A stretch of 64,000 nucleotides of DNA from Candidatus Uhrbacteria bacterium (GCA_021413945.1 JAIOPK010000006.1:310001-374000); one strand, 5' to 3'. Positions 18,074 through 27,239 are shown, counted from the stretch's first letter. Notes: a model not told the origin generated them from the letters alone. Made by a program: numbers and translations.

Positions 18074-18792
18074 AAAAGGTACAGAGAAGAAAGACCAAGG
18101 CTAAGAGCCGGACGATCACTCGTCCGGCTCTTAGACGTAAAAAGAATTTTTTTTCAAAAAAACCGCTTGTTTTTAGAGCATTATTTGTCACAAGTTACAC
18201 GTTGGGATTCATTATTCTATTTCACTTCGCTCTTCTTCAAACCGTTTCCGGTTTTTACGAGAGTTCGGTGCCTTTGGGCGATACTTGGGTAACGCCATCG
18301 ATTGCGTACGCTCAGCAGACCCTCGATAAGCCGTTTCAGGCAGTAGGAAAGCCTGTTCGTCTTAAGATTCCGAGTATCCGCGTCGATGCCGTGATCCGTC
18401 ACGTCGGCAGAACTTCAAATGGCGCGATGGGCGTACCCAAAGTACCCCGCGAGACGGCTTGGTATTCGTTAGGTCCGAAACCCGGAGAAAAGGGGAGTGC
18501 GGTTATCGCCGGGCATGTGAATTGGTGGAACGGAGCGGTTGGTGTTTTTGCACGCATCAATACGTTAAAGAAAGGCGATCGCATCACCGTTCAGGATGAA
18601 AAAGGAGCCATTTCTACTTTTGAGGTTCGTCGTATCCATGAATTAGGGCTGAAGGAATCTTCCGCCGATGTATTTCTTTCTTACGACGGAAAGTCTCATC
18701 TGAATCTTGTTACATGCTCCGGGATTTGGAATAAGATTACCAAGATGTATTCAAAGCGTCTTGTGGTGTTTACCGATAAGGTGGTGGAATAA
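18052..18792 (+). CDS. Sortase (transpeptidase for the LPNTG protein)
   Basis: A 246-residue membrane-anchored transpeptidase. A basic N-terminus is followed by one membrane helix (about residues 38-62). The catalytic domain has His155 in AGHVNWWNG, Cys222 in LVTCSG and Arg236 in YSKRLVVF, the sortase triad. It resembles short class E/F-type sortases. The ATG at 18052 overlaps the adhesin gene by 22 bases, which strongly suggests that the adhesin is its substrate; an in-frame start at 17992 is less likely. A perfect 13-base hairpin lies within its first 30 codons. Confidence 0.92.
   Translation: METSLQVKKVQRRKTKAKSRTITRPALRRKKNFFSKKPLVFRALFVTSYTLGFIILFHFALLQTVSGFYESSVPLGDTWVTPSIAYAQQTLDKPFQAVGKPVRLKIPSIRVDAVIRHVGRTSNGAMGVPKVPRETAWYSLGPKPGEKGSAVIAGHVNWWNGAVGVFARINTLKKGDRITVQDEKGAISTFEVRRIHELGLKESSADVFLSYDGKSHLNLVTCSGIWNKITKMYSKRLVVFTDKVVE
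18102..18154 (+). promoter_or_regulatory. Intragenic hairpin near the sortase 5' end
   Basis: A perfect 13-base stem (18102-18114 with 18121-18133), 6-base loop, with an A/T-rich stretch ending in eight Ts at about 18146-18154. It resembles a weak terminator placed inside the coding region. Confidence 0.55.
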
Positions 18793-18801
18793 CGAGCGGC
18801 T

Positions 18802-19791
18802 ATGAATGTTCATAAGATTTTCTGCGTATTTGCAACCGTCGCATTACTTGGAACGGGCTGTACGAAAACTTTGCCTACCGTATTGGAATCAACCCAATAT
18901 GGCGTCAGTTTAACGCCGGAAGCCTTTGACGGTCCGTCGTTTGAACGTTTTATGGCGATGGTGCCGGAGGCTGGAGGGGTTTTGAGTTGGGCGGGGGAGG
19001 GAATGGAGCTGGCGAAGGAAAAGAGCGCGGCATCCGTGGTAATAGGTTTATCGAAGCAGCGTACATGGGCGCCCGTGATCGTTGCGGGGGCCAAAGCTTC
19101 GATTCTGACAGACAAATTGAAGCGAACGATTCTGCAGGATGCGATTGTTGACTTTGCCCGTCGTGAGCAGCCGCCGTATCTCGGCGTTGGAAATGAAATT
19201 AATTTTTCTTACACGTCGGGCGTGGATCGTATTGCGATGGTTGATTTTTTCAAGGAGACATATCGCAAGATAAAAGAGGCGAGTCCTAAGACGCGGGTGT
19301 TTCCGATTTTTCAGCTTGAGTGGATGAAGGGCTTGAAAGGCGGATTGTTTGGGGGGGAGGACGATTTAGCGTCCGCGGAATGGGATCTGATCGGCCGGTT
19401 TCCGGATGCGGATCTGGTCGCGTTTACGACGTATCCGGCTCTTGCATTCAAGTCGCCGTCAGATATTCCCGTGGATTACTACTCGGAAATCGCCAAACAC
19501 ACAAACAAGCCTGTCGCGTTTACGGAAATCGGCTGGTTTCGTGTCGGGCCAAAAGCGGCGGGTTGGGAGAGCTCACCGGAGGAGCAGGCGGAGTTCGTGA
19601 AACGGATTCCGCCGTTGATTGAATCGACTAAGCCCACATTTGTGATTTGGCCGTTCTTGTTTGACCAAGCCATCGGCCCGCCGTTTGAGCACATGGGATT
19701 GTTGCCACCGACATCATCGACGACGCCGGGTTGGGAGGCGTGGAAGGGGATCGCCCAGCCGAGCCTCGACAACTCCGACGAGCAACGGTAG
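18802..19791 (+). CDS. Lipoprotein with glycoside-hydrolase-like (clan GH-A) domain
   Basis: A 329-residue protein with lipobox LLGTGC (cysteine 20), so it should be anchored outside the membrane. The body reads as a TIM barrel. GVGNEINF has the Asn-Glu pair of a GH-A acid/base residue after a beta strand. VAFTEIGWF near the end has a Glu at the nucleophile position. Other barrel strands are VFPIFQLEW and [10 protein letters not shown]. The substrate cannot be named. It lies 9 bases after the sortase gene and is probably in the same operon. Confidence 0.82.
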   Translation: MNVHKIFCVFATVALLGTGCTKTLPTVLESTQYGVSLTPEAFDGPSFERFMAMVPEAGGVLSWAGEGMELAKEKSAASVVIGLSKQRTWAPVIVAGAKASILTDKLKRTILQDAIVDFARREQPPYLGVGNEINFSYTSGVDRIAMVDFFKETYRKIKEASPKTRVFPIFQLEWMKGLKGGLFGGEDDLASAEWDLIGRFPDADLVAFTTYPALAFKSPSDIPVDYYSEIAKHTNKPVAFTEIGWFRVGPKAAGWESSPEEQAEFVKRIPPLIESTKPTFVIWPFLFDQAIGPPFEHMGLLPPTSSTTPGWEAWKGIAQPSLDNSDEQR

Positions 19792-19848
19792 AGTTCAGCC
19801 AGCCTTCCCCCGTATAGGACGGGGCACGCAGGGCCGATTTTTCTGTCT

Positions 19849-22398
19849 ATGCAAGATAAAATAGTGATTCGCGGAGCACGTGAGCATAACCTCAAAAACA
19901 TTTCGTTGGAGCTGCCGCGCAATAAGATGATCGTGTTTACGGGCTTGTCCGGGTCGGGCAAGTCGTCTTTGGCGTTTGATACGATTTTTGCGGAGGGACA
20001 GCGACGCTATGTCGAGTCGCTCTCTTCGTATGCACGACAATTCTTAGGGCAGATGGATAAGCCGGATGTCGATGAGATCGAAGGATTGTCGCCGGCGATT
20101 TCGATTGATCAGAAAGCGCACTCGGCTAACCCGCGCTCGACCGTCGCCACGATTACCGAGGTTTACGACTATCTTCGTGTCTTGTACGCGCGTGTCGGCA
20201 AACCGCATTGTCCTATTTGTCGGAAACCGATTCGGAAGATGACGATTGATGAGATGGTGGATCGAGTGCTGAAACGTACGGATGAAATTCATCGGACGAC
20301 TTCTATTGAAGGAAAGAAGGTGAAGTTTACGAATGAAGTCGCTATTCTCGCGCCGGTTGTTCGGGGCCGTAAAGGCGAGTATAGCCAGCTCATGCAGGAT
20401 TTGTTTGAGGCGGGGTTCATCGACGTGCGCGTGAATGGTCGAATGTATAGCTTGCGCGATCGTATTCCATTGTCGCGATATAAGCAGCACACGATCGAAG
20501 TTGTGATCGACAGGGTGCCGATTGCATGGCCCGTCGAAGGAAATAAGCAATTACAATCGCGTTTGAATGAGGCGATTGAGATGGCGATTGATCGATCGGA
20601 AGATAATGTTCTTGCGATTCTTGATGATGGATCGGAGCTTTTGATGTCTGCGCGATTCAGCTGCCCTGATGATGGCTTTGCCTTTCCGGAAATTGAGCCT
20701 CGATTGTTCTCGTTTAACTCGCCGTACGGTGCTTGCGCGACGTGTAATGGACTTGGGACCAAGGATATTTGGTCGGAAGAGATCTGTGAGGCATGTCATG
20801 GAAAGCGATTGCGTACGGAATCGCTATTTGTGTGGCTTGGTGACGATAAGAACATCGTCGATGTTTCTAGTTTGCCAATTACGGACGCTGTAGACTTTTT
20901 CCTTGGATTGGAAATGAGTAAGACGGAAGAGAAGATTTCGGAGCCGATCATGAAGGAGATTATCGCGAGACTTTCGTTCCTACTTGATGTGGGACTCGAA
21001 TACCTCACATTGAATCGAACGGCGGGGACATTGTCGGGCGGTGAGGCGCAGCGTATTCGACTTGCTTCGCAAATCGGTTCACGACTTGTCGGTGCTTTGT
21101 ATGTACTCGATGAGCCTACGATTGGATTGCATCAACATGATAACAAGCGCTTGGTAGATACGCTGACGAAGCTTAGAGATATTGGAAATACAATTATTGT
21201 TGTCGAACATGATGAGGATACGATTCGTGCCTCCGACTATCTCGTCGACATTGGGCCGGGGGCGGGGAAGCATGGAGGCGAAATTGTCGCACAAGGACCG
21301 ATTCCTGAGGTATTGAAGGACAAGAATAGCCTAACCTGCGCTTATTTGCGCGGCGACAAAGTAATTCCGATGCCGGCGAAGCGTCGTGAGGTAGCCAAGG
21401 AGCATATTACGATTCACGGAGCGACGGAGAATAACTTGAAAGATTTGACGGTGAAGATTCCGCTTCGTCGATTTGTTTGCGTGACGGGTGTTTCGGGGTC
21501 GGGTAAGTCGACGTTGACGATTGATGTTCTGTATCGCGAGCTCGCTCGAAAATTGAACGGATCGACGGTGAAGGCGGGAAAACATGAGGGGATTGATGGT
21601 ATCGACTGGCTCGACAAGGTTGTCGATGTCGACCAGAGTCCGATTGGACGCACGCCGCGTTCGAATCCGGCGACGTATACGGGGATTTGGAATCATGTAC
21701 GTGAAATCTTTACGTTGACGGCGGAGGCTCGTGTTCGTGGCTACAAGGTAGGACGTTTTTCGTTCAACGTTCCGGGTGGTCGATGTGAGCATTGCGAAGG
21801 AAATGGACAGCTCGCTATCGAGATGCACTTTTTGCCGACGGTGTATGTGCCTTGCGATATCTGCAAAGGCAAACGCTTTAATCGCGAGACGCTTGAGGTG
21901 AAGTATAAAGATAAGAATATTCATCAGATTCTTTCGATGACGGTCGAAGAAGGTGCGAAGTTCTTTCGAGATGTTCCGCCCATCTATGATCGCCTAAAGA
22001 TCATGGAGGAAGTTGGTCTCGCTTACATTACGCTTGGACAATCGGCGACGACATTGTCGGGAGGTGAGGCGCAGCGCATCAAGCTTTCATCGGAGCTTGC
22101 GAAGCGCGATACGGGGAAGACGTTCTACATGCTTGATGAGCCTACGACAGGATTGCATTTCGAAGATATTCGAAAGTTGCTTGAAGTTCTGCATCGGCTC
22201 GTGGCGCGTGGAAATACGGTTCTTGTGATCGAGCATAACCTCGATGTGATCAAGAATGCGGATTGGATTATTGATATGGGGCCGGAGGGAGGGGATAAGG
22301 GGGGCAAGATTGTGGCGCAGGGGACGCCGGAGGATGTGGCGAAGAGTCCACGGAGTTTTACGGGGAAGTATTTGAAGGAGGTGCTGAAGAAGAGGTAG
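19849..22398 (+). CDS. uvrA: Excinuclease ABC subunit A, compact form
   Basis: UvrA is the damage-sensing ABC ATPase of nucleotide excision repair. Both ATPase halves are complete: Walker [10 protein letters not shown] and GVSGSGKST, signatures [14 protein letters not shown] and [14 protein letters not shown], and Walker [12 protein letters not shown] and [11 protein letters not shown]. The C-terminal zinc module (CEHC..CDIC) is intact. At 849 residues it is about 90 shorter than usual. In the first half the sequence jumps from [12 protein letters not shown] to [10 protein letters not shown] with only about 9 residues between, where most UvrAs carry an insertion domain of roughly 100. The first cysteine pair is CPDD, not CPxC. 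Confidence 0.96.
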   Translation: MQDKIVIRGAREHNLKNISLELPRNKMIVFTGLSGSGKSSLAFDTIFAEGQRRYVESLSSYARQFLGQMDKPDVDEIEGLSPAISIDQKAHSANPRSTVATITEVYDYLRVLYARVGKPHCPICRKPIRKMTIDEMVDRVLKRTDEIHRTTSIEGKKVKFTNEVAILAPVVRGRKGEYSQLMQDLFEAGFIDVRVNGRMYSLRDRIPLSRYKQHTIEVVIDRVPIAWPVEGNKQLQSRLNEAIEMAIDRSEDNVLAILDDGSELLMSARFSCPDDGFAFPEIEPRLFSFNSPYGACATCNGLGTKDIWSEEICEACHGKRLRTESLFVWLGDDKNIVDVSSLPITDAVDFFLGLEMSKTEEKISEPIMKEIIARLSFLLDVGLEYLTLNRTAGTLSGGEAQRIRLASQIGSRLVGALYVLDEPTIGLHQHDNKRLVDTLTKLRDIGNTIIVVEHDEDTIRASDYLVDIGPGAGKHGGEIVAQGPIPEVLKDKNSLTCAYLRGDKVIPMPAKRREVAKEHITIHGATENNLKDLTVKIPLRRFVCVTGVSGSGKSTLTIDVLYRELARKLNGSTVKAGKHEGIDGIDWLDKVVDVDQSPIGRTPRSNPATYTGIWNHVREIFTLTAEARVRGYKVGRFSFNVPGGRCEHCEGNGQLAIEMHFLPTVYVPCDICKGKRFNRETLEVKYKDKNIHQILSMTVEEGAKFFRDVPPIYDRLKIMEEVGLAYITLGQSATTLSGGEAQRIKLSSELAKRDTGKTFYMLDEPTTGLHFEDIRKLLEVLHRLVARGNTVLVIEHNLDVIKNADWIIDMGPEGGDKGGKIVAQGTPEDVAKSPRSFTGKYLKEVLKKR

Positions 22399-22412
22399 AG
22401 TGTGCCTTATAT

Positions 22413-22790
22413 ATGTCAATGAATATAAAAACTTATTGGTCTTGGCGTCTCTTGTTGTTAGCGCTTGCGCTATCAGCTGTTTTTTCGGTAGCTATTATGG
22501 TTTGGAGTTGGTTGCCAGGAAATTACGATCCCGGAATGTGGGTGTCTGAAAGTCCTCCTTGGTTAGATAATGGTTATCTTTGCGTGGATTTGCGCACCTT
22601 GCCACATCAGTGTCTTGTGACTGAATTTAGGTTGAATTTATTTGCCAAAATTTGGTTAAATGGTTTTTTCGACATTATTACCAAACTATTATTTTATCCG
22701 ATGCGGAACGCTTTGGTCGTAGCCGTCACATATTTACTTCTTTTGGGCGCAAGGGAGGTTGTGCGGACTCTACGACATAGCTCGAAATGA
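22413..22790 (+). CDS. Small membrane protein, unknown
   Basis: A 125-residue protein with a membrane helix near residues 12-34 and another near 95-115. The loop between has two cysteines (GYLCVDL, HQCLVTE), which could form a disulfide if outside. I do not recognise a family. It is more AT-rich than its neighbours. It lies between uvrA and uvrC, 14 and 7 bases from them, so it is probably transcribed with both. Confidence 0.7.
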   Translation: MSMNIKTYWSWRLLLLALALSAVFSVAIMVWSWLPGNYDPGMWVSESPPWLDNGYLCVDLRTLPHQCLVTEFRLNLFAKIWLNGFFDIITKLLFYPMRNALVVAVTYLLLLGAREVVRTLRHSSK

Positions 22791-22797
22791 TATTTTA

Positions 22798-24069
22798 ATG
22801 ATTCCTCCTTTTATCAGAATTAAAAACAACGAACTTCCGTCATCGCCGGGGGTGTATTTGATGAAGGATAAGAACAAGAAAGTCATCTACGTAGGGAAAG
22901 CGGTTTCTTTGAATCGACGAGTTCGCCAACACTTCGATCGCCCTCATGGTCCGCAGATTCCGGAGATGACGCGGCAAGTCGTTGAGATCGACTATATTGA
23001 GAAGCCGACAGCGCTCGAGGCTTTGGTTTTGGAAGCGAACCTGATCAAACATTTTTGGCCAAAGTACAACGTACTGCAGAAGGACAATAAGTCTTTCATG
23101 TATTTGGGGATTACGGACGAAGATTTTCCGCGGCCTTTGCTTGTTCGCGGTACAGATCTCGATGATGAGACGGCGAAGAAATATAAAGTTGTGTTTGGGC
23201 CGTATACATCGTCACGATCTTTGAAAGCGGCGCTCGACTTGGTGCGTAAAGCTTTTCCTTGGTCGACGTGTATTCCGGGACAGAAGCGTGCGTGTTTTTA
23301 TCATCATTTGAAATTGTGTCCGGGGGTTTGTGTTGATGCGGTCGACAAGAAGGTGTATCAGAAGACGATTCGGGATTTGACGCGCTTCTTTGAAGGGAAG
23401 AAGGAGGATATTTTGAAGGACTATCAGAAGCAGATGGTGAAGTTATCGAAAGAAAGGAAGTATGAAGAGGCTGGGGAGATTCGGAATAAAGTTTATTTTC
23501 TCGAGCACATCCAGGACGTGGCGGTTTTGAAACGCGACGACGAATTGGTCGACAAGATTCGTCCGGGTGAGGGGATGGTGGTGAATTTGTTTGGGCGAAT
23601 TGAGGGGTATGATATTTCGAATATTTCTGGAACATCGCAAGTTGCTTCAATGGTGGTGTTCGAGAGTGGGGCGCCGGCAAAGGCGGAGTATCGGAAGTTT
23701 AAAATCAAGACTGTCGAAGGACCGAATGATGTTGCGTCGTTGCGCGAGACTTTGATGCGGCGGTTTAAGCATGATGAGTGGCGGATGCCGGATTTGATTC
23801 TCATCGATGGCGGGTTACCGCAGGTGCACGCTGCCGAAGAAGTGATGCATCATTTGAATATTCAGATTCCGGTTGTGGGGATCGCAAAGGGCGCACAGCG
23901 AAAGCGGAACGATATTATTTGTTCGCAGGTTTCTATCGAACTATGCGAGCTTTGCCGCAAGTATGTTGATTTGTTGGCGCAGGTGAGAGACGAGGCGCAT
24001 CGATTTGCGATTACGTTTCATCGAAGCGTGAGAAGTAAGGCGTTTTTAGGCAAGAAGGTTGACAGGTAA
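22798..24069 (+). CDS. uvrC: Excinuclease ABC subunit C, short form
   Basis: UvrC makes the two incisions of excision repair. The N-terminal GIY-YIG nuclease (PGVYLMKDKNKKVIYVGKA), the UVR helical pair (RKYEEAGEIRNKVYFLEHI) and the RNase H-like second nuclease (YDISNISGTSQ, LILIDGGLPQVH, RDEAHRFAITFH) are present. The protein stops at 423 residues, just after the nuclease domain. The usual C-terminal double helix-hairpin-helix DNA-binding domain of about 150-200 residues is missing. The ATG at 22798 gives the standard start. The last codons overlap the promoter of the arginine kinase. Confidence 0.94.
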   Translation: MIPPFIRIKNNELPSSPGVYLMKDKNKKVIYVGKAVSLNRRVRQHFDRPHGPQIPEMTRQVVEIDYIEKPTALEALVLEANLIKHFWPKYNVLQKDNKSFMYLGITDEDFPRPLLVRGTDLDDETAKKYKVVFGPYTSSRSLKAALDLVRKAFPWSTCIPGQKRACFYHHLKLCPGVCVDAVDKKVYQKTIRDLTRFFEGKKEDILKDYQKQMVKLSKERKYEEAGEIRNKVYFLEHIQDVAVLKRDDELVDKIRPGEGMVVNLFGRIEGYDISNISGTSQVASMVVFESGAPAKAEYRKFKIKTVEGPNDVASLRETLMRRFKHDEWRMPDLILIDGGLPQVHAAEEVMHHLNIQIPVVGIAKGAQRKRNDIICSQVSIELCELCRKYVDLLAQVRDEAHRFAITFHRSVRSKAFLGKKVDR

Positions 24070-24087
24070 GCAAAATAAGACTATCCT
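24059..24087 (+). promoter_or_regulatory. Arginine kinase promoter
   Basis: TTGACA (24059-24064), 17-base spacer, TATCCT (24082-24087). The start would be near 24094, leaving a leader of about 60 bases before the ATG at 24154. Confidence 0.7.
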
Positions 24088-24153
24088 CTCATGGCCTATA
24101 AAGTGGGTAAACTGCTCATTTTACACGAATTTAGGCTGAAAGGTTTTTACTCA

Positions 24154-25227
24154 ATGCTCACACAGAACCCGTCCAATAACGGCCACACCACTATGTCCGA
24201 GACCAAGATGTCGCTCGCCGAGAAGTACATCCGCGCGCTTGCGCCGGAGAAGCTCAAGGATCTTCTGTTCCGTACCTCCAAGGGAGGCTTCACCCTCGGT
24301 GACGCCATCCGCTCGACGGTTCAGAACCCCGACTCGTCCGTTGGCGCCTACGCCGGCGACGCGGACTCGTACGACACGTTCGCCGATTTCTTCGGTCCTC
24401 TCATCGAGGAGTACCACGGTTTCAATGGTACTCACGTGACGGATTTCGACGTGACGAAGATCTCGACCGAACCGGTCGATCCGACGGGAGAGGCGATCGT
24501 CTCGACGCGCATTCGTGTGGGCCGCAACCTGGCCGCCTATCCGCTCGCTCCGCTGATCACTCGTGAACAGCGTCTCGACCTCATGAACAAGGTCTCGGCC
24601 GTGCTCAAGGAGAAGCTCACCGGCGATCTTGCCGGAGAGTTCTATCCGCTCGAGGGCATGCCGGAGGAGACGCGCGTCCAGCTCGTTCAGGATCACTTCC
24701 TGTTCAAGCAGGGCGACCGCTACCTCGAGTCCGTCGGCGCGAACCGCGATTGGCCGGAGGGACGTGGCATCTTCCACAACGCCGACAAGACGGCGCTCGT
24801 GTGGATCAACGAAGAGGACCAGCTCCGCATCATCTCGATGCAGAAGGGTGGCGACATCCGCGCGGTCTTCGATCGTCTCGCTCGCATGGTCGAGATCATC
24901 AACGCGTCGCTTCCGCTCTCGTATCACCCCAAGTACGGGGCCGTCTCGTCTTGTCCGACCAACCTCGGAACGGCGATGCGCGCCAGCGTGCATGTGAAGC
25001 TGCCGTTCGTGAGTTCGCGCGAGGACTTCAAGCAGCTCGCGACGGATCTCAAGCTTTCGATCCGCGGGGTCGACGGCGAGCACTCGGAGTCCAAGGGCGG
25101 TGTCTACGACATCTCCAACAAGCGCCGCCTGGGCGTCTCGGAGGTCGAGGCCGTGCTCACGATGTACGAGGGCATCAAGAAGCTCCTCGAGATCGAGCGC
25201 GAGATGGCTGCCAAGGCGGCTGCGTAA
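24154..25227 (+). CDS. Arginine kinase (phosphagen kinase, animal type)
   Basis: Phosphagen kinases move phosphate between ATP and a guanidino compound, buffering ATP. From the ATG at 24154 (GAAAGG 10 bases upstream) the protein is 357 residues, the length of Limulus arginine kinase. It has the helical N-terminal domain with DSSVGAYAGDADSY, absent from bacterial McsB. Active-site residues are present: Arg119/Arg121 (STRIRVGRN), the Glu pair in NEEDQLRIISMQ, Cys267 in SSCPTNLGT, Arg276, Arg304 and Glu309 (RGVDGEHSES). CPTN rather than CPSN points to an arginine-type substrate over creatine; this is inference. Codon use is markedly GC-rich, unlike uvrC. Own promoter and terminator suggest an independently acquired gene. 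Confidence 0.95.
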   Translation: MLTQNPSNNGHTTMSETKMSLAEKYIRALAPEKLKDLLFRTSKGGFTLGDAIRSTVQNPDSSVGAYAGDADSYDTFADFFGPLIEEYHGFNGTHVTDFDVTKISTEPVDPTGEAIVSTRIRVGRNLAAYPLAPLITREQRLDLMNKVSAVLKEKLTGDLAGEFYPLEGMPEETRVQLVQDHFLFKQGDRYLESVGANRDWPEGRGIFHNADKTALVWINEEDQLRIISMQKGGDIRAVFDRLARMVEIINASLPLSYHPKYGAVSSCPTNLGTAMRASVHVKLPFVSSREDFKQLATDLKLSIRGVDGEHSESKGGVYDISNKRRLGVSEVEAVLTMYEGIKKLLEIEREMAAKAAA

Positions 25228-25254
25228 GCAAGAGTGAGGGACCTTTCCCTCTGC

Positions 25255-25292
25255 GAGCCTCCCGATGACACATCGGGAGGCTCTTCGTTTTT
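25255..25292 (+). terminator. Arginine kinase terminator
   Basis: A perfect 13-base stem (25255-25267 with 25271-25283), triloop and T run at 25288-25292. Confidence 0.93.
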
Positions 25293-25343
25293 GGTATAAA
25301 GTGGGAAATGAAGTTACCCACACCGGAACGGAAAAAGAACAAG

Positions 25344-25370
25344 AAATGCGCTTTAACAAGCGCATTTTTT
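25344..25370 (+). terminator. Second terminator upstream of mraZ
   Basis: A perfect 10-base stem (25344-25353 with 25358-25367) with loop TAAC and T tract. It lies 50 bases beyond the previous terminator and isolates mraZ from upstream transcription, or ends a short RNA starting near the box at 25295. Confidence 0.85.
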
Positions 25371-25385
25371 GATTGTTCACTAACT

Positions 25386-25414
25386 TTGACCAATGTTGTG
25401 TTGTGGCATAGAAT
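25386..25414 (+). promoter_or_regulatory. mraZ promoter
   Basis: TTGACC (25386-25391), 17-base spacer, TAGAAT (25409-25414). It gives a leader of about 45 bases before the mraZ ATG. Confidence 0.75.
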
Positions 25415-25437
25415 GGTGAGCAGTGGGATGAAGTGGA
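25412..25437 (+). promoter_or_regulatory. Likely MraZ operator (three 10-bp-spaced repeats)
   Basis: Three direct repeats, AATGGT, AGTGGG and AGTGGA, start at 25412, 25422 and 25432. TGG is kept in each at an exact 10-base period, as in known MraZ operators built from TGGGN repeats. They overlap the -10 box and transcription start, fitting autorepression. Confidence 0.65.
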
Positions 25438-25465
25438 AAATCCTCTTCATTCGACTTCCGTTCCT

Positions 25466-25897
25466 ATGTTCATCGGTGAATACCACCACACGCTTGATGA
25501 AAAAGGCCGGATGAGTGTTCCGGTCAAGTTTCGTGCATCCCTGGCGGAAGGCGCTGTGGTCACGCGCGGGCTCGATCGATCGTTGTTCCTTTACCCCAAG
25601 AGCGAGTGGCAAACACTTGCCGAAAAGCTGGCGTCCTTGCCGTTTGGCCAGGCTGACACCCGCGCTTTTGCACGCTTAATGCTGGCAGGCGCGATGGAAG
25701 TCGAGGTCGACAAGTCCGGACGCGTGCTTCTTCCGGAATACCTGCGTCAATACGCCGCCCTCGACAAATCCGTCGTGGTCGCGGGTCTGTATAACCGTTT
25801 GGAAATCTGGGATGAGGCTACGTGGAAGGAGTACTCGGCCAAAACCGAGTCCGAGGGCAATGCCATCGCCGAACGTCTTCAAAACCTCGGCGTATGA
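25466..25897 (+). CDS. mraZ: Transcriptional regulator MraZ
   Basis: MraZ is the AbrB-fold regulator that heads the division and cell-wall cluster and binds its own promoter. The 143-residue protein has the two tandem MraZ repeats: MFIGEYHHTLDEKGRMSVPVKF, then DKSGRVLLPEYLRQYA. The ATG at 25466 fits the conserved N-terminus; an upstream GTG at 25433 would add 11 unrelated residues and lies in the operator. Its stop overlaps the rsmH start (ATGA). Confidence 0.96.
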   Translation: MFIGEYHHTLDEKGRMSVPVKFRASLAEGAVVTRGLDRSLFLYPKSEWQTLAEKLASLPFGQADTRAFARLMLAGAMEVEVDKSGRVLLPEYLRQYAALDKSVVVAGLYNRLEIWDEATWKEYSAKTESEGNAIAERLQNLGV

Positions 25898-26787
25898 ACC
25901 AGACTGTCCACATTCCCGTGATGCTCGAGGAAACCATGCTTGGTCTCGAGGTCCGGCCCGGCGGTGTATGGGTCGATGGCACGCTCGGCGGGGGATCGCA
26001 TACGCGAGCCCTGCTTGAACGGTCAGCTCCCGACGGCATCGTGTATTCATTCGACGTCGATCCCAAAGCGCTAGAACGCGCCAAGGAATCACTTGCGTCG
26101 TTTGGTGACCGATTCCAGCCGGTTGAAGCTAACTTTCGTCATCTCGACGATCGATTGGCGGAGCGCGGTGTCATGAGTGTCGATGGAATCCTGCTTGATC
26201 TCGGTGTCTCCTCCGACGAGATCGCGGACTCATCGAAAGGACTTTCCTTCATGACGGAAGGCCCGCTCGATATGCGTTTAGGCCCCAAGGCGAATGAAGA
26301 CGGGCTCACAGCCGCCGACATCGTCAACACGTGGAAACCAAACGAGATCGAACAGCTCATCCGCGAATTCGGGGAAGAGAAGTTTGCAAAGCGCATCGTC
26401 GACGCGATTGTGACGGCTCGAAAGAGCTCACGCATCACACGGACGACGGAACTTGCGGGAATCATCAAACAAGCGGTGCCGTCGAGCTATGAACGCGGTC
26501 GGATTCATCCGGCGACGCGAACATTCCAGGCCTTGCGCATCGCCGTGAATGACGAGATGGAGACGTTGAAAGAGGCGATCGACGGAGCTCACCGGATTCT
26601 CGCGCCGGGAGCACGACTCGCTGTCATCGCTTTTCACTCGCTAGAAGACCGCATCGTCAAAGTTGCATTCAAAGACAAGGAACGCTGGGAACCGCTTACC
26701 AAGAGACCGCAAGAAGCGACGGAACAAGAAATCACAAAGAATTCCAGATCACGCAGCGCTAAACTACGCATCGCAAAAAAGAAATAA
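25894..26787 (+). CDS. rsmH: 16S rRNA (cytosine(1402)-N4)-methyltransferase
   Basis: RsmH methylates C1402 in the ribosomal decoding centre using S-adenosylmethionine. The start MNQTVHIPVMLEET is characteristic. GTLGGGSHTRALLE binds SAM; DGILLDLGVSSDEI and the C-terminal VIAFHSLEDRIVK are diagnostic. The length of 297 residues is normal. It overlaps mraZ by 4 bases, the usual order in the division cluster. Confidence 0.97.
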   Translation: MNQTVHIPVMLEETMLGLEVRPGGVWVDGTLGGGSHTRALLERSAPDGIVYSFDVDPKALERAKESLASFGDRFQPVEANFRHLDDRLAERGVMSVDGILLDLGVSSDEIADSSKGLSFMTEGPLDMRLGPKANEDGLTAADIVNTWKPNEIEQLIREFGEEKFAKRIVDAIVTARKSSRITRTTELAGIIKQAVPSSYERGRIHPATRTFQALRIAVNDEMETLKEAIDGAHRILAPGARLAVIAFHSLEDRIVKVAFKDKERWEPLTKRPQEATEQEITKNSRSRSAKLRIAKKK

Positions 26788-26795
26788 TAAAATCT

Positions 26796-27164
26796 ATGGC
26801 TCGCTCACACGTCAACGCCCTCCGACAACCACATCTCGCGCTGGGTTTGTCGTTGGCGCCGGGGCGCAAGCTTGAGAAGGCCGCGCGGAATGCGTGGATT
26901 GGAGTATTTCTTGTTTTGTCATTCTTTACGATGGCTGCGCACGTGTACCAGATGAACAAGTCGGCGACGAAAGGCTATACGCTGCGAGAGCAGGAACAAC
27001 GTTTGGAAAAACTCAAGTCGACGGTTGCGGAATTGGAAGACCATGCCGCAAAAAATCAGGCTCTCTATACGATTGAGGAGCGTGTGAAGGGGTTGGGCTA
27101 TGTTCCTGTCGATCGCATGGAGTTTCTTGATGTTGCACGCGGTTCTTACGCGGTCGCTCGTTAA
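26796..27164 (+). CDS. FtsL-like division protein
   Basis: A 122-residue bitopic protein: basic cytoplasmic start, one membrane helix (about residues 30-50), then a coiled coil (LREQEQRLEKLKSTVAELEDHAA) and a short tail. This layout and the position just after rsmH match FtsL, which joins the FtsB/FtsQ bridge of the divisome. FtsL sequences are weakly conserved, so the call rests on architecture and synteny. The expected ftsI does not follow. Confidence 0.75.
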   Translation: MARSHVNALRQPHLALGLSLAPGRKLEKAARNAWIGVFLVLSFFTMAAHVYQMNKSATKGYTLREQEQRLEKLKSTVAELEDHAAKNQALYTIEERVKGLGYVPVDRMEFLDVARGSYAVAR

Positions 27165-27239
27165 CGCTTCGGGCCGCGATTCCAAAAATCTGTTTGGAAG
27201 CGCAGCCCGGTGCGGTTCGCTTGTCCCGACGGCCGGCAA

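Noticed and set aside
24151-25380. Long open frame (409 codons) on the minus strand across the arginine kinase
   Set aside because: It is a by-product of the GC-rich codons of the kinase; its translation is Arg/Leu/Asp-rich with no domain, while the plus strand has a perfect family match, promoter and terminator.
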